From Pseudoxanthomonas suwonensis 11-1 (lineage in GTDB: Bacteria; Pseudomonadota; Gammaproteobacteria; Xanthomonadales; Xanthomonadaceae), in the NCBI RefSeq assembly GCF_000185965.1, contig NC_014924.1, positions 930,001 through 994,000 of the forward strand: 64,000 bases of DNA. Direction: 5' to 3'. Below are positions 17,901 to 25,364 of this stretch, one piece after another. Position 1 is the first letter of the stretch, and each line of letters starts with the position of its first letter. The position numbers were made by a program, and so were the translations under genes. A model generated the notes under the pieces. It saw only the letters and a list, made by a program, of their open reading frames with translations, searched no databases and was not told the origin of the DNA.

Positions 17901-19127
17901 TGGGATCCGGCCTACGACCACGCCTATTCGGTGGACGGCGAGATCACCGTGGCCGACGTCAAGATCAGTGGCACGTGGAAGACGGTGCTGGTGGGCACCA
18001 TGGGTCGGGGCGGCAAATCCATCTTCGCACTGGACGTCACCAATCCGTCCTCGCCCGCGCTGCTGTGGGAGAAGACCGCCAGCGACGCCACGGTGGGCAG
18101 CCTGCTGGGCAATGCCCTGGGGCGCCCGATCATTGCCAAGGTCAGCGACGACGACTGGCGCGTGTTCCTGGGCAACGGTCCCAACAGCAGCGCGGGCACT
18201 GCGGCGCTGATCATGCTCGACGTCGCCACCGGCGCCAACGATGGCTCGATCAACACCGGCGTCGCGGGCGACAATGGCCTGTCTGCGGTCAACGTGTGGG
18301 ATGCTTACGGCGCTGTGATCCCAAGCCGTCCGGACGGCAACTTCGACACGGTGTATGCCGGCGACCTGCTTGGGAACCTGTGGAAGTTCGACATCGCCGC
18401 CGGTACCGCGACCAAGCTGTTCGAGACCCAGACTGGCCAGCCGATCACGGTCGCGCCGCTGGTGGCCCGCAATCCGTATGCACCGGCCGAGACCTGGCTG
18501 TTCTTCGGTACTGGCCGCTACCTGAGCATGGCCGATACCAGCGCTGCCGCGAACGAGGTGGTGCAGAGCTGGTACGGCATCATCGACCGGGACTCGCTGG
18601 TCGAGCTCGGAGACCTCAACAAGGTCAGCATTACCCACGAGGACGCCAAGGGGCGCGTGATCGAGAAGGTCACCGCTCCGGGTGCCGACGGTTGGTACAT
18701 CGACCTGGAGTCGCCGGCCGAGGCCGCCGGCGGTACCCCCCGTGGCGAGCGAATGGTGGTGCCGAATTTCTTCCAGGGCATGGCCCTGATCGGCACCACG
18801 CGCTTCCCGGATTCGACCGATCCGTGCTCGCCCAGCGGCAAGGGCTTCACCATGGCGATCAACCCGTTCACCGGTGGCCGCCTGGGCAATGCCTTCTTCG
18901 ACATCGATAATTCGGGCGATGTCGGCGACGCGGGCGACTACAAGGACGGTGACACGGATACCCCGTACTCGGGCGTGGGCTACGACAGCGGTCCGAACAA
19001 CCCGATCTTCCTCGGCTCGTACATGTACACCAGCCTGGACGACGGCACCTATGCCAAGTACAAGACCAGCGGCGCCCAGGCCATGGTGCGGCGTGTTTCC
19101 TGGAGGGAGGTGATCAATGGCAACTGA
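14928..19127 (+). CDS. pilY1: Type IV pilus tip adhesin PilY1
   Basis: A 1399-residue PilY1. The N-terminus carries a long signal segment (IAVAVGLLVALCSVSALSG). The N-terminal half is variable. The C-terminal half is a beta-propeller with PilY1 signatures: VYVGANDGMLHAFNA, AGDLLGNLWKFD, WLFFGTGRYLS. A Ca2+-loop-like DGNFD (from Asp1136) precedes the AGDLLGNLW block, and a second acidic DIDNSGDVGDAGD loop lies near residue 1325. I chose ATG 14928 for its strong ribosome site (AGGGAG, 14915-14920); ATG 14883 overlaps the pilX stop and is possible. Bases of the N-terminal half are clearly less GC-rich than the C-terminal half and neighbouring genes, suggesting module exchange. Role: surface adhesion, mechanosensing and pilus priming. 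Confidence 0.9.
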   Translation: MESFRKWVSLRPARRASQNIAVAVGLLVALCSVSALSGVPIDSKPLTVTNSVPGNMVLLPSVEWPTVVTHANAPGVSEAGANYSSSTAYAGYFNTELCYAYQYDAVEANRYFYPVVAASSRSCSGKTASDGQRLWSGNFMNWAAMQAADTFRLALTGGYRVHRPADGTPPSVTITGADGTSVTKATSEMPGVTYLEKANSDRWSNYTPLRRLTSGAGNVSPVRTAGIRLRIGGLRNQMWFIPSSDGGLGSEQSWNDPKALSLPVTSGNQASPAGTAVTAVPYNPAAHALPDSNTTCAANYSYSSSKAVCTRSGHNDQAPTAYGRDAVYAVSVRVKVCDGVLDTRSICTRYGQYYKPEGLLQANAKKTRYSLFSYLTQSGQQRNGGVMRARQKLIGPVTAAEIAGAEKPYPDRAGRISGIDNPEWDPVTGVIINDPDSTDSSATTARIGSCGTSSSDPPDGSGCAVRYSGVINYLNRFGQIHTGMTTLKAYDNLSEMYYTALRYLRGVGNIADYSSLSGTAKDRYQNADGLPVIQNWYRTGDNASVTPWTTGNRTVGTDADPMLYRCQTNVFLGIGDTATNNEDAGHSGDGDIAQGFTSTWLGYTEGNNTARNYTAALAYWAHISDIRPDVPNTVLSTNPDRKKGQSVSTYWVDVVELNDLKAKETNQYYLATKYGGYTISEDSYKADGSAERRDTAWFNDNRSAWTAATATAKTQTGLGGTGDFYLPNNMYLANNGEAMIRGLNSAFQKIADDISGSGGSFASNTTKLEVGARTYQAKYISNGWGGRLTASNVDVATGSLTDVWDASDWLGQAAGDTKVNATATTLDFTQRKILYKGASGLTNFISNWNNGAVVGSPTLSKPTPFAALTDLQLRYILGERVHERQSAATGSQQIFRNRRGMLGDIINSTPVFVGKPNASLYPNDPSYAEFAAAQAARAPAVYVGANDGMLHAFNAPDSGNTNAGRELFAFMPTEAMSVLTQNDPGTNRYPYWDPAYDHAYSVDGEITVADVKISGTWKTVLVGTMGRGGKSIFALDVTNPSSPALLWEKTASDATVGSLLGNALGRPIIAKVSDDDWRVFLGNGPNSSAGTAALIMLDVATGANDGSINTGVAGDNGLSAVNVWDAYGAVIPSRPDGNFDTVYAGDLLGNLWKFDIAAGTATKLFETQTGQPITVAPLVARNPYAPAETWLFFGTGRYLSMADTSAAANEVVQSWYGIIDRDSLVELGDLNKVSITHEDAKGRVIEKVTAPGADGWYIDLESPAEAAGGTPRGERMVVPNFFQGMALIGTTRFPDSTDPCSPSGKGFTMAINPFTGGRLGNAFFDIDNSGDVGDAGDYKDGDTDTPYSGVGYDSGPNNPIFLGSYMYTSLDDGTYAKYKTSGAQAMVRRVSWREVINGN

Positions 19128-19545
19128 CCGGAGCAGGGGGGCATGGGTCGGCGCGCGTCGCGTCGAGGGATTCACCCTCATCGAACTCATGATCGTGGTC
19201 GCGGTGATAGCGATCCTCGGCACGATCGCGAATGCGAGTTACAAGGGGTACGTCATCAAGTCGCGGCGCGCCGCGGCGACTACCTGCCTTGAAGAGCGCG
19301 CCCAGTTCCTGGAGCGTTACTACACGACCAACCTGACCTACACCGGCGCACCCAATCCCGCGCAATGCGGCCCAGAGCTGGAGTCCTTCTACGAGGTCAC
19401 GCTGAACGTCACGGATTCAAAGTCGTACACGCTGACTGCCACGCCGACAGACCGGCAGGACGATGACAAGTGCGGAACGCTCACGCTCAACGCAAGGGGC
19501 CAGCGCACCGCCAGTGGTCCTTCCGGCGTCGCCGACTGCTGGTGA
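19117..19545 (+). CDS. pilE: Type IV pilin-like protein PilE
   Basis: A 142-residue pre-pilin with RRVEG|FTLIELMIVVAVIAILGTIAN and the PilE block YKGYVIKSRRAAATTCLEERAQFLERYYTTNLTY. Two C-terminal cysteines (DDKCG and DCW) bracket a D-loop. It overlaps the end of pilY1 by 11 bp. Its ribosome site, GGAGGTGATC at 19106-19115, is an almost complete match to the anti-Shine-Dalgarno sequence, suggesting strong independent initiation. It is the last gene of the operon and probably a minor pilin rather than the major PilA subunit. Confidence 0.92.
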   Translation: MATDRSRGAWVGARRVEGFTLIELMIVVAVIAILGTIANASYKGYVIKSRRAAATTCLEERAQFLERYYTTNLTYTGAPNPAQCGPELESFYEVTLNVTDSKSYTLTATPTDRQDDDKCGTLTLNARGQRTASGPSGVADCW

Positions 19546-19606
19546 AGTGGTCATGGCTGGCGGATGGCCGCGGGATCGGGCGATCCCGCCCATCCCGGTA
19601 ACGTCC

Positions 19607-19637
19607 CACAATGCCGGCCCGTTGGGCCGGCATTGTG
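19607..19637 (+). terminator. Strong hairpin after the pil operon
   Basis: A perfect 13-bp stem (19607-19619 with 19625-19637) with a 5-nt loop, 62 bp after pilE. No U-tract follows, so it may act with Rho or as an mRNA 3' stabiliser rather than as a classic intrinsic terminator. Confidence 0.6.
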
Positions 19638-19683
19638 CGTTATGGAGTGCGGGGGCAAGGCGCCCTGGAAAACGCCCAAAGAA

Positions 19684-19711
19684 AAAGGGTTCGCATTGCT
19701 GCGAACCCTTT
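19684..19711 (-). terminator. Terminator of tRNA-Asn (minus strand)
   Basis: An 11-bp perfect stem (19684-19694 with 19701-19711) with a 6-nt loop. Read on the minus strand it is followed by TTCTTTG and begins 8 bp after the CCA end of the tRNA. Confidence 0.85.
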
Positions 19712-19719
19712 CCTGGATC

Positions 19720-19796
19720 TGGCGCCCGAAGTTGGACTCGAACCAACGACCCCCTGATTAACAGTCAAGTGCTCTAACCGGCTGAGCTATTCGGGC
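19720..19796 (-). tRNA. tRNA-Asn (anticodon GUU)
   Basis: A complete 77-nt cloverleaf on the minus strand. It has a 7-bp acceptor stem (19790-19796 with 19724-19730), D-arm GCTC/GAGC, anticodon stem CTTGA/TCAGG around loop CTGTTAA (anticodon GTT), variable loop GGGTC, T-arm GTTGG/CCAAC with TTCGAGT, discriminator G and encoded CCA. All stems pair. Confidence 0.97.
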
Positions 19797-19806
19797 GGGG
19801 GCGCGT

Positions 19807-19836
19807 ATTGTACGCAGATGGGTTCCGGCGCGGCAA
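19807..19836 (-). promoter_or_regulatory. Promoter of tRNA-Asn
   Basis: On the minus strand, TTGCCG (19836-19831) and TACAAT (19812-19807) are separated by 18 bp and end 10 bp before the tRNA. This is a good sigma-70 promoter. Confidence 0.7.
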
Positions 19837-19899
19837 GGGGGTCTGGCGATCCTGATGCCGTTCCGGCGCGATCTTCCGTCGGCACGCGCGCCGGCCGGC

Positions 19900-20445
19900 C
19901 TAGGCACGCGTCTCGCAGGGCCTGCCAGGCGCTGCTTTCCGCCAGCGGGCGCGGCCGGCGTTGTTGACGATGATCTCCGCATGCAGGCGCTCGCCAGCGC
20001 AGACCCGCAGGGTGAGGTTGGTGCCCGGCGACAGGCCGTCCGGCCGGTAGCGCACCCGGACGCGGCCGCTGCTGGAGAGGATGCGGATCGAGGTATGGAC
20101 CGGCGCGGTCTCGTCGCGCAGGACGTCGTTTGGGGACCTGGGCTGGCCTTGGCGCGCCGGGTCGCGGTACAGCAGCCAGCCCCTGCTCCAGTCGGTGCCG
20201 CCGCTGCACAGGCCATCCCCGCGGGAGGGGCAAAGCGTGACCGGCATCCGCGAGCTGATGGCAGCGGTGCGGGCCATCGCCAGCTCGGTGGTCATCCCGT
20301 GCATGGCGGCGGCGACGCGCTGGCGTTCGGCCAGCTCCTGCATGGTGGGCACGGCGATGCCGGCCAAGATCGCCACCACGGCCAGCGTGACCATGAGTTC
20401 CACCAGGGTAAAGCCGTGCCCTCGGCCCGGCGCATCCATGCGCAT
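19900..20445 (-). CDS. FimT/GspH-family pseudopilin outside the pil operon
   Basis: A 181-residue pre-pilin: [28 protein letters not shown], followed by [19 protein letters not shown] and two cysteines near GDGLCSGG. It is the same GspH family as the fimT gene at 12163 but clearly a diverged paralogue. The start at 20445 has GGGAG eight bases upstream. Longer ORF extensions are low-complexity Pro/Arg sequence. It is alone, read away from uvrB and toward tRNA-Asn. FimT proteins of related bacteria have been implicated in DNA binding during transformation; whether this one is so involved is open. Confidence 0.85.
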   Translation of the reverse strand: MRMDAPGRGHGFTLVELMVTLAVVAILAGIAVPTMQELAERQRVAAAMHGMTTELAMARTAAISSRMPVTLCPSRGDGLCSGGTDWSRGWLLYRDPARQGQPRSPNDVLRDETAPVHTSIRILSSSGRVRVRYRPDGLSPGTNLTLRVCAGERLHAEIIVNNAGRARWRKAAPGRPCETRA

Positions 20446-20785
20446 CGCGAAGTTCTCCCGCGCGGGTGGCCCCAGCATCGCGCGACCCCAGGCCTGCGGA
20501 AATCGGGCAGGACCGCGCCTGGCTGTAGGACTTTTTCCGGGGGGCGGTCGGATCGGCGGCCGCGCGCCGGAGGCGAGAGGGCACCGGTTGAGGACTGCGG
20601 GCGACCAGCGGCAGGCGCCGGGGTCGCGTAAGCCAGGGAGAGCAGGGCAGTACTTCCCGCACCGGCTTGCCCGGCGTTCGTCATGCCGCTTAACCCAACC
20701 CCAGCCAACAGCCCGCTGCGTTCCACGCGCCCGGAACGGGCCGGCTCCTATACTCCAAGGTCTCCCGAAGACGCCTGCCTGCCGC
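20446..20785. other. 340-bp divergent intergenic region before uvrB
   Basis: This region lies between the FimT-like gene and uvrB. It holds a TATACT -10 candidate at 20749-20754, which would serve uvrB with a short leader. No convincing SOS box (CTG-N10-CAG) was found. Both strands are open in some frames but with Pro/Arg-rich shadow sequence only, and I see no gene. Confidence 0.5.
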
Positions 20786-22813
20786 ATGAGCGAACGATTC
20801 GAACTGGTCTCCCCCTACGCCCCTGCGGGCGACCAGCCGTATGCCATCGAGAAGCTGGTCGAGGGTTTCGACGCCGGCCTGGCGAAGCAGGTGCTGCTCG
20901 GCGTCACCGGCTCGGGCAAGACCTACACCATCGCCAACGTGGTCCAGCAGGTGCAGAAGCCGACCCTGGTGATGGCCCACAACAAGACCCTGGCCGCGCA
21001 GCTGTACGGCGAGTTCAAGGCGTTCTTCCCCAACAACTCGGTCGAGTACTTCGTCAGCTACTACGACTACTACCAGCCCGAGGCCTACGTCCCCTCGACC
21101 GACACCTTCATCGAGAAGGACAGCTCGATCAACGACCACATCGAGCAGATGCGCCTGGCCGCGACCAAGGCCCTGCTGTCGCGGCGCGACGTGCTGGTGG
21201 TGGCCACGGTCTCGGCGATCTACGGCCTGGGCGCGCCGGAGGACTACCTGTCACTGCGCCTGATCCTGTCGCGCGGCGAGCGCATCGACCAGCGCGAGCT
21301 GCTGCGCCACCTGACCCAGCTGCAGTACACCCGCAACGAGTACGAGCTGCAGCGCGGCACCTTCCGCGTGCGCGGCGAGGTGGTGGACGTGCACCCGGCC
21401 GAAAGCGACGCCGAGGCGGTGCGCATCGAGCTGTTCGACGGCGAGGTCGAGAACATCTCGCTGTTCGACCCGCTCACAGGCGAGGTCCTGCGCCGGGTGC
21501 CGCGCTACACCATCTACCCGAAGACCCACTACGCGACCACCCGCGACCGCGTACTCAGCGCGATCGAGACCATCAAGGTCGAGCTCAAGGAGCGGCTGGA
21601 GCAGCTTTACGCCCAGAACAAGCTGGTCGAGGCGCAGCGCCTGGCCCAGCGCACCCAGTTCGACCTGGAGATGATGGCCGAGGTCGGCTTCTGCTCCGGC
21701 ATCGAGAACTATTCCCGGCACCTGACCGGCAAGGCCCCGGGCCAGCCGCCGCCGACCCTGTTCGACTACCTGCCGGCCGACGCGCTGCTGGTGGTGGACG
21801 AGTCGCACGTGACCATTCCGCAGATCGGCGCCATGTACAAGGGCGACCGCTCGCGCAAGGAGACCCTGGTCGAGTTCGGTTTCCGCCTGCCCTCGGCGCT
21901 GGACAACCGCCCGCTGAAGTTCGAGGAGTGGGAGGAGCGTGCGCCGCGTTCGATCTACGTCTCCGCCACCCCGGGCCCGTACGAGCAGCGCGAGGCCGGC
22001 GACCAGGTGGTCGAGCTGGTGGTGCGTCCGACCGGCCTGGTCGACCCGCAGGTGGAGATCCGCCCGGTCGGCACGCAGGTCGACGACCTGATGGGCGAGA
22101 TCAACAAGTGCGTGGCCCAGGGCGACCGCGTCCTGGTCACCACCCTGACAAAGCGCATGGCCGAGAACCTCACCGACTACCTGGCCGAGCACGACATCAA
22201 GGTCCGCTACCTGCACTCGGACGTGGACACGGTCGAGCGCGTGGAGATCATCCGCGACCTGCGCCTGGGCAAGTTCGACGTGCTGGTGGGCATCAACCTG
22301 TTGCGCGAGGGCCTGGACATGCCGGAGGTCTCGCTGGTGGCGATCCTGGACGCGGACAAGGAGGGCTTCCTGCGCTCCTCCGGCTCGCTGATCCAGACCA
22401 TCGGCCGCGCCGCCCGCAACCTGCGCGGCCGGGCGATCCTGTACGCCGATTCGATCACCCGCTCGATGCAGGCGGCGATCGAGGAGACCAACCGCCGCCG
22501 CGAAAAGCAGGAGCAGTACAACGCCGAGCACGGCATCGTCCCGCGCCAGGTCGTCCGCCAGATCATGGACGTGATGGAGGGCGCTCGCGCCGAGCCGGGC
22601 GAGACCAAGGGCAAGGGCAAGGGGCGCGGCAAGACCCGCCAGGTCGCCGAGCCGGCTGCTGACTACTCGACCCTGGACCCGGCCAAGGCCGTGGCGAAGA
22701 TCCAGGAGCTGGAGCAGCGCATGTACCAGCACGCCCGCGACCTGGAGTTCGAGGACGCCGCGCGCCTGCGCGACGAGATCCGCAAGCTCAAGGAAGCCAG
22801 CCTGGTCGGCTGA
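20786..22813 (+). CDS. uvrB: Excinuclease ABC subunit B
   Basis: UvrB, the damage-verifying helicase-like subunit of nucleotide excision repair. It has 675 residues, the usual size. Features in order: Walker [15 protein letters not shown], the beta-hairpin [17 protein letters not shown] that clamps DNA, Walker [25 protein letters not shown], the C-terminal helicase motifs ([35 protein letters not shown]), a basic Gly/Lys linker, and the C-terminal UVR domain ([27 protein letters not shown]) for UvrC contact. Start at ATG 20786, where family homology begins. Confidence 0.97.
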   Translation: MSERFELVSPYAPAGDQPYAIEKLVEGFDAGLAKQVLLGVTGSGKTYTIANVVQQVQKPTLVMAHNKTLAAQLYGEFKAFFPNNSVEYFVSYYDYYQPEAYVPSTDTFIEKDSSINDHIEQMRLAATKALLSRRDVLVVATVSAIYGLGAPEDYLSLRLILSRGERIDQRELLRHLTQLQYTRNEYELQRGTFRVRGEVVDVHPAESDAEAVRIELFDGEVENISLFDPLTGEVLRRVPRYTIYPKTHYATTRDRVLSAIETIKVELKERLEQLYAQNKLVEAQRLAQRTQFDLEMMAEVGFCSGIENYSRHLTGKAPGQPPPTLFDYLPADALLVVDESHVTIPQIGAMYKGDRSRKETLVEFGFRLPSALDNRPLKFEEWEERAPRSIYVSATPGPYEQREAGDQVVELVVRPTGLVDPQVEIRPVGTQVDDLMGEINKCVAQGDRVLVTTLTKRMAENLTDYLAEHDIKVRYLHSDVDTVERVEIIRDLRLGKFDVLVGINLLREGLDMPEVSLVAILDADKEGFLRSSGSLIQTIGRAARNLRGRAILYADSITRSMQAAIEETNRRREKQEQYNAEHGIVPRQVVRQIMDVMEGARAEPGETKGKGKGRGKTRQVAEPAADYSTLDPAKAVAKIQELEQRMYQHARDLEFEDAARLRDEIRKLKEASLVG

Positions 22814-22826
22814 GGCCCGCCCCCTG

Positions 22827-22856
22827 TTGTGGAATCCCTCCGGGGCAGGGTAGAAT
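22827..22856 (+). promoter_or_regulatory. Promoter of tRNA-Val
   Basis: TTGTGG (22827-22832) and TAGAAT (22851-22856) with an 18-bp spacer, 42 bp before the mature tRNA. Good sigma-70 match. Confidence 0.7.
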
Positions 22857-22898
22857 GCGCGCCCCTGCAGACGGCAACGCCGTCGGGCAGCGGAAGAT

Positions 22899-22973
22899 GG
22901 GCGGTTAGCTCAGCGGTAGAGCACTACCTTGACATGGTAGGGGTCACAGGTTCGAACCCTGTACCGCCCACCA
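22899..22973 (+). tRNA. tRNA-Val (anticodon GAC)
   Basis: A complete 75-nt cloverleaf: acceptor GGGCGGT/ACCGCCC, D-arm GCTC/GAGC, anticodon stem CTACC/GGTAG around TTGACAT (anticodon GAC), variable GGGTC, T-arm ACAGG/CCTGT with TTCGAAC, discriminator A and encoded CCA. All stems pair. Confidence 0.97.
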
Positions 22974-23008
22974 CCTCCAGGCAGGTGGAAAAACAAGGCC
23001 TTGAACAG

Positions 23009-23034
23009 AAAGCCCCGCCCGCGCGGGGCTTTTT
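23009..23034 (+). terminator. Terminator of tRNA-Val
   Basis: A 10-bp stem (23009-23018 with 23023-23032), loop CCGC, with five T at 23030-23034. It lies 36 bp after the tRNA CCA. The A/T symmetry also allows some activity on the minus strand for the convergent XRE gene. Confidence 0.88.
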
Positions 23035-23070
23035 GCCGTGCGCGTCCGGCGCCGGCGAGGCCCGCGCCGT

Positions 23071-23427
23071 TCAGCCGGCCAGGGCATCGAGGATGCGCAG
23101 CGCGATCCGGCGCTTCTGCGCTGGCAGGCGCCGGAACCGCATCAGCAGGTCGCTCTCGGCCTCGTCGTGGGCATGCTCGCCGCGTTCGGCGCCGGTGGCA
23201 TCGCCGGCGTCCGGGCGCATGGCGCCGCGCGCGGTGGCCAGCCACTCCGCGCTGACCCCGGCTTCCACCGCGATCTGCAACAGGTGGTGCATGTTGGGCG
23301 TGGTGCCGAACGGGTGTTCCCACTGGGTCACGGCGCTGCGCTTCACCCCCACGCGCCGCGCCAGCTCTGCCTGGCTGAGCCTGGCAGAGAGCCTGGCCTT
23401 GCGGATACGGATCGACAGTGCGCTCAT
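23071..23427 (-). CDS. Small XRE-family transcriptional regulator
   Basis: A 118-residue protein. The N-terminal helix-turn-helix of the Cro/CI type is clear: IRKARLSARLSQAELARRVGVKRSAVTQWE. It is followed by NMHHLLQIAVEAGVSAEWLATARG, a pattern common in phage-repressor-like regulators without a peptidase domain. The C-terminal third is acidic then basic (HAHDEAESDLLMRFRRLPAQKRRIAL). It is transcribed away from the SARP regulator gene; the 339-bp divergent region could be shared. The target is unknown. Confidence 0.85.
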   Translation of the reverse strand: MSALSIRIRKARLSARLSQAELARRVGVKRSAVTQWEHPFGTTPNMHHLLQIAVEAGVSAEWLATARGAMRPDAGDATGAERGEHAHDEAESDLLMRFRRLPAQKRRIALRILDALAG

Positions 23428-23766
23428 GGATATCCGTCCACGAAGTGCCGCGTCCCCGGGACGCCGGCCCTGCCAGGCGGCGATGCGGCGACGCCAGCGG
23501 CCCGCCGACGTTGTGCGGTTCCGCTGTCCATGACCCCTGCCGCCACAGGATTCCACGTCCGGCGGGCCGATGCAAAGCGGGGCTGGACCGCGGCCGCGGA
23601 GCAGGCGGGCGGCTTCGGTGGCAGGCTGTCGCCCCATCCGCGGGACCCCGGCTGGAACGGGTGCCCCGGCGAGGGGCAATGGCGCATGCCCCGGCTGGCC
23701 GCGGTCAGGCATACGGAGGAGGGTGCGCCGCCGCCATGGACGCGGCAGCTTGTCGAGGACGACACC
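23428..23766. other. 339-bp divergent intergenic region (XRE / SARP regulator)
   Basis: GC-rich sequence between the divergent XRE and SARP-like genes. The plus-strand frame of the SARP gene is open through here (possible start 23530), but the residues are Gly/Pro/Arg-rich and unlike any domain, so I treat it as non-coding. No convincing promoter was seen by eye. Confidence 0.45.
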
Positions 23767-24711
23767 ATGTTGTGCATCTGGCTGTTCGGGTCGCTGTGCA
23801 TCGGCAACGACACCTCGGGCGCGGGCGCGACCGCCGTATCCGGCCGCTGCGGCAGCCTGCTCGCCTACCTCGCGCTGGGCCGCGGGCGTTACTTCAGCCG
23901 CGCCGAGTTGCTCGGGACCCTGTGGCCCGAGCGCAGCGCGTCGATGAGCGCGGGTTCGTTCAATACCGCGCTGTGGCGCCTGCGCCGGGTGGTGCAGGCG
24001 CGGCCGCCGGGGGCCGGCGTGCTGATCGCCAGCGACCGCCGTGGCGCGATCGGCCTGGCCGGCGGCGACGAGGTCTGGCTGGACGTGGAGGAGTTCGAGC
24101 GGCGGATCGCGCCCGGGCTGGCGCGACCGATCGAGCAGCTGGCCGAAGCCGAGATCGAGGACCTGCGCGCAGGCGTCGCCCTGTACAAGTCGGACATCCT
24201 GCTCGAGTTCAGCGATGACTGGGCCCTGCGCGAACGGGAGAAGCACCGCCGCCACTACCTCAATGCGCTTTGGAGGCTGATCCAGGTGGAGAGCGTGCGC
24301 CGCCAGTACGCCGAGGGCATCCGCCATGCCCAGGCGATCCTAGACTGCGACCCACTGCGCGAGGACGTGCACCGCGAGCTGATGCGGCTGTTCGTGCTCA
24401 ACGGCCAGCGCGCGCAGGCCCTGCGCCAGTTCGAGTCCTGCCGCGACCTGCTGCGGCGCGAACTGGCGATCCCGCCGATGGGCGAAACCACCGCGCTGTA
24501 CCGGCAGATCGCCGAGCACGCCCTCGCCCTGGATCCGCCATCGCCCGCGTCCATGCCCCTCGCGCCGGCCGATGTCGCGCTGGACGCCCTGCATCTGCAG
24601 GCGGCGGAAGCCGGCCCTCGGGCGCATCCGCGCGACACCATCGCCATCGCCCGCCAGCACCTGGCCGCCGCCGATGCCCAGCTGGAGCTAGGCCTGCGCC
24701 TGTTCGGCTGA
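23767..24711 (+). CDS. SARP-like transcriptional activator (winged helix + BTAD)
   Basis: A 314-residue regulator of the SARP/BTAD class. Residues 1-105 form an OmpR/SARP-type winged helix (LLAYLALGRGRYFSRAELLG, then NTALWRLRRVV). Residues about 108-250 are the all-helical bacterial transcriptional activator domain (DVEEFERRI, AEGIRHAQAILDCDPLREDVH, LRQFESCRDLLRRELAIPP). This family is best known from Streptomyces antibiotic clusters, where members bind direct heptamer repeats and activate operons. Here it precedes, on the same strand, an eleven-gene operon whose upstream region contains such repeats (24921-24960). Start at 23767 with GAGGA seven bases upstream. It is very likely the activator of that operon, by inference. 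Confidence 0.85.
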   Translation: MLCIWLFGSLCIGNDTSGAGATAVSGRCGSLLAYLALGRGRYFSRAELLGTLWPERSASMSAGSFNTALWRLRRVVQARPPGAGVLIASDRRGAIGLAGGDEVWLDVEEFERRIAPGLARPIEQLAEAEIEDLRAGVALYKSDILLEFSDDWALREREKHRRHYLNALWRLIQVESVRRQYAEGIRHAQAILDCDPLREDVHRELMRLFVLNGQRAQALRQFESCRDLLRRELAIPPMGETTALYRQIAEHALALDPPSPASMPLAPADVALDALHLQAAEAGPRAHPRDTIAIARQHLAAADAQLELGLRLFG

Positions 24712-24920
24712 TCCGGCAGCAACGGCCAGGCCCGCCGCACGCGCGTACTGCCGCGCCAGCGGCGCCTCCGCGGGCATGCATCCCGCGCGGCAGCGGGAAG
24801 GCGCCTGTGCACCCACGCCGCCCCCACCACGCGCCGCTCCCACGCGTCACCCCCTTCCCTCACCACGTCTCCCGTCGCCATCAGGGGCCCGCGGGCGAGC
24901 ATCACGTGCCCGCCGGCCGC

Positions 24921-24960
24921 GTGAGATGGCGCGGTGATGCTCGCGTGATCCGGCGGTGAT
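24921..24960 (+). promoter_or_regulatory. Putative SARP operator: heptamer repeats in 11-bp register
   Basis: Three direct heptamers, CGGTGAT (24932-24938), GCGTGAT (24943-24949) and CGGTGAT (24954-24960), are separated by 4 bp each. A degenerate fourth, GTGAGAT (24921-24927), is in the same register. This is the spacing described for SARP operators (heptamers repeated every 11 bp). A weak -10 candidate, CAGATT (24971-24976), lies 10 bp further on. The first operon gene begins at 25008. Confidence 0.65.
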
Positions 24961-25007
24961 GGCGGCCGCGCAGATTCGTGCCATCGCCTCATCGTCCAGG
25001 CTCCGCC

Positions 25008-25355
25008 ATGGCATTGCTCGAGGACCGGTCCGCCGCCTTCATCGTTCGCATCTGGTGCGAGCGCGGCGAAAACCCGGGCCCCGGCCCGGAATGGCGCGGC
25101 TCGGTCGAGCATGTCCAGAGCGGCCAGCGGATGTTCTTCCGCCACCTGGACGCGGTGCTGGACTTCATGAAGCCGCACCTGGAAGGCCTGGGCATCGACG
25201 CCCACCAGCGCTTCTGGGAGCGCATGTCCTCGGCAATGGAAGAGGAGCGCGACGCCCCCGCGGAACTGCGCTTCGACTTCGCCGCCGCCGGCCCCGTCCC
25301 GGTTCCCGCCGCGCCCGCCGCCGCCATCGCCGGCAACGTCCACAAATCCCGCTAG
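25008..25355 (+). CDS. Small hypothetical protein, first gene of the SARP-controlled operon
   Basis: A 115-residue protein of no family I can name. The core FIVRIWCERGEN...WRGSVEHVQSGQRMFFRHLDAVLDFMKPHL looks like a compact alpha/beta domain. It continues into an acidic helix and an Ala/Pro-rich tail. There is no signal peptide or membrane segment. ATG 25008 follows the operator-like repeats; a GTG at 24978 is too close to the predicted promoter. The next gene, the giant hydrolase, starts 9 bp after its stop, so the two are co-expressed. A structural or chaperone-like role for the neighbour is possible but unsupported. Confidence 0.75.
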   Translation: MALLEDRSAAFIVRIWCERGENPGPGPEWRGSVEHVQSGQRMFFRHLDAVLDFMKPHLEGLGIDAHQRFWERMSSAMEEERDAPAELRFDFAAAGPVPVPAAPAAAIAGNVHKSR

Positions 25356-25364
25356 GAGCCCACC

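Noticed and set aside
16287-19223. 978-codon minus-strand ORF opposite pilY1
   Set aside because: Shadow of pilY1, with no start signal or domain.
20081-20785. N-terminal extension of uvrB to 20081
   Set aside because: The extension covers the divergent FimT gene on the other strand and has no homology-like sequence; the UvrB family starts at 20786.
23038-23766. N-terminal extension of the SARP-like regulator
   Set aside because: It crosses the tRNA-Val terminator region and the XRE gene. The winged helix begins right after the ATG at 23767, which has a ribosome site.
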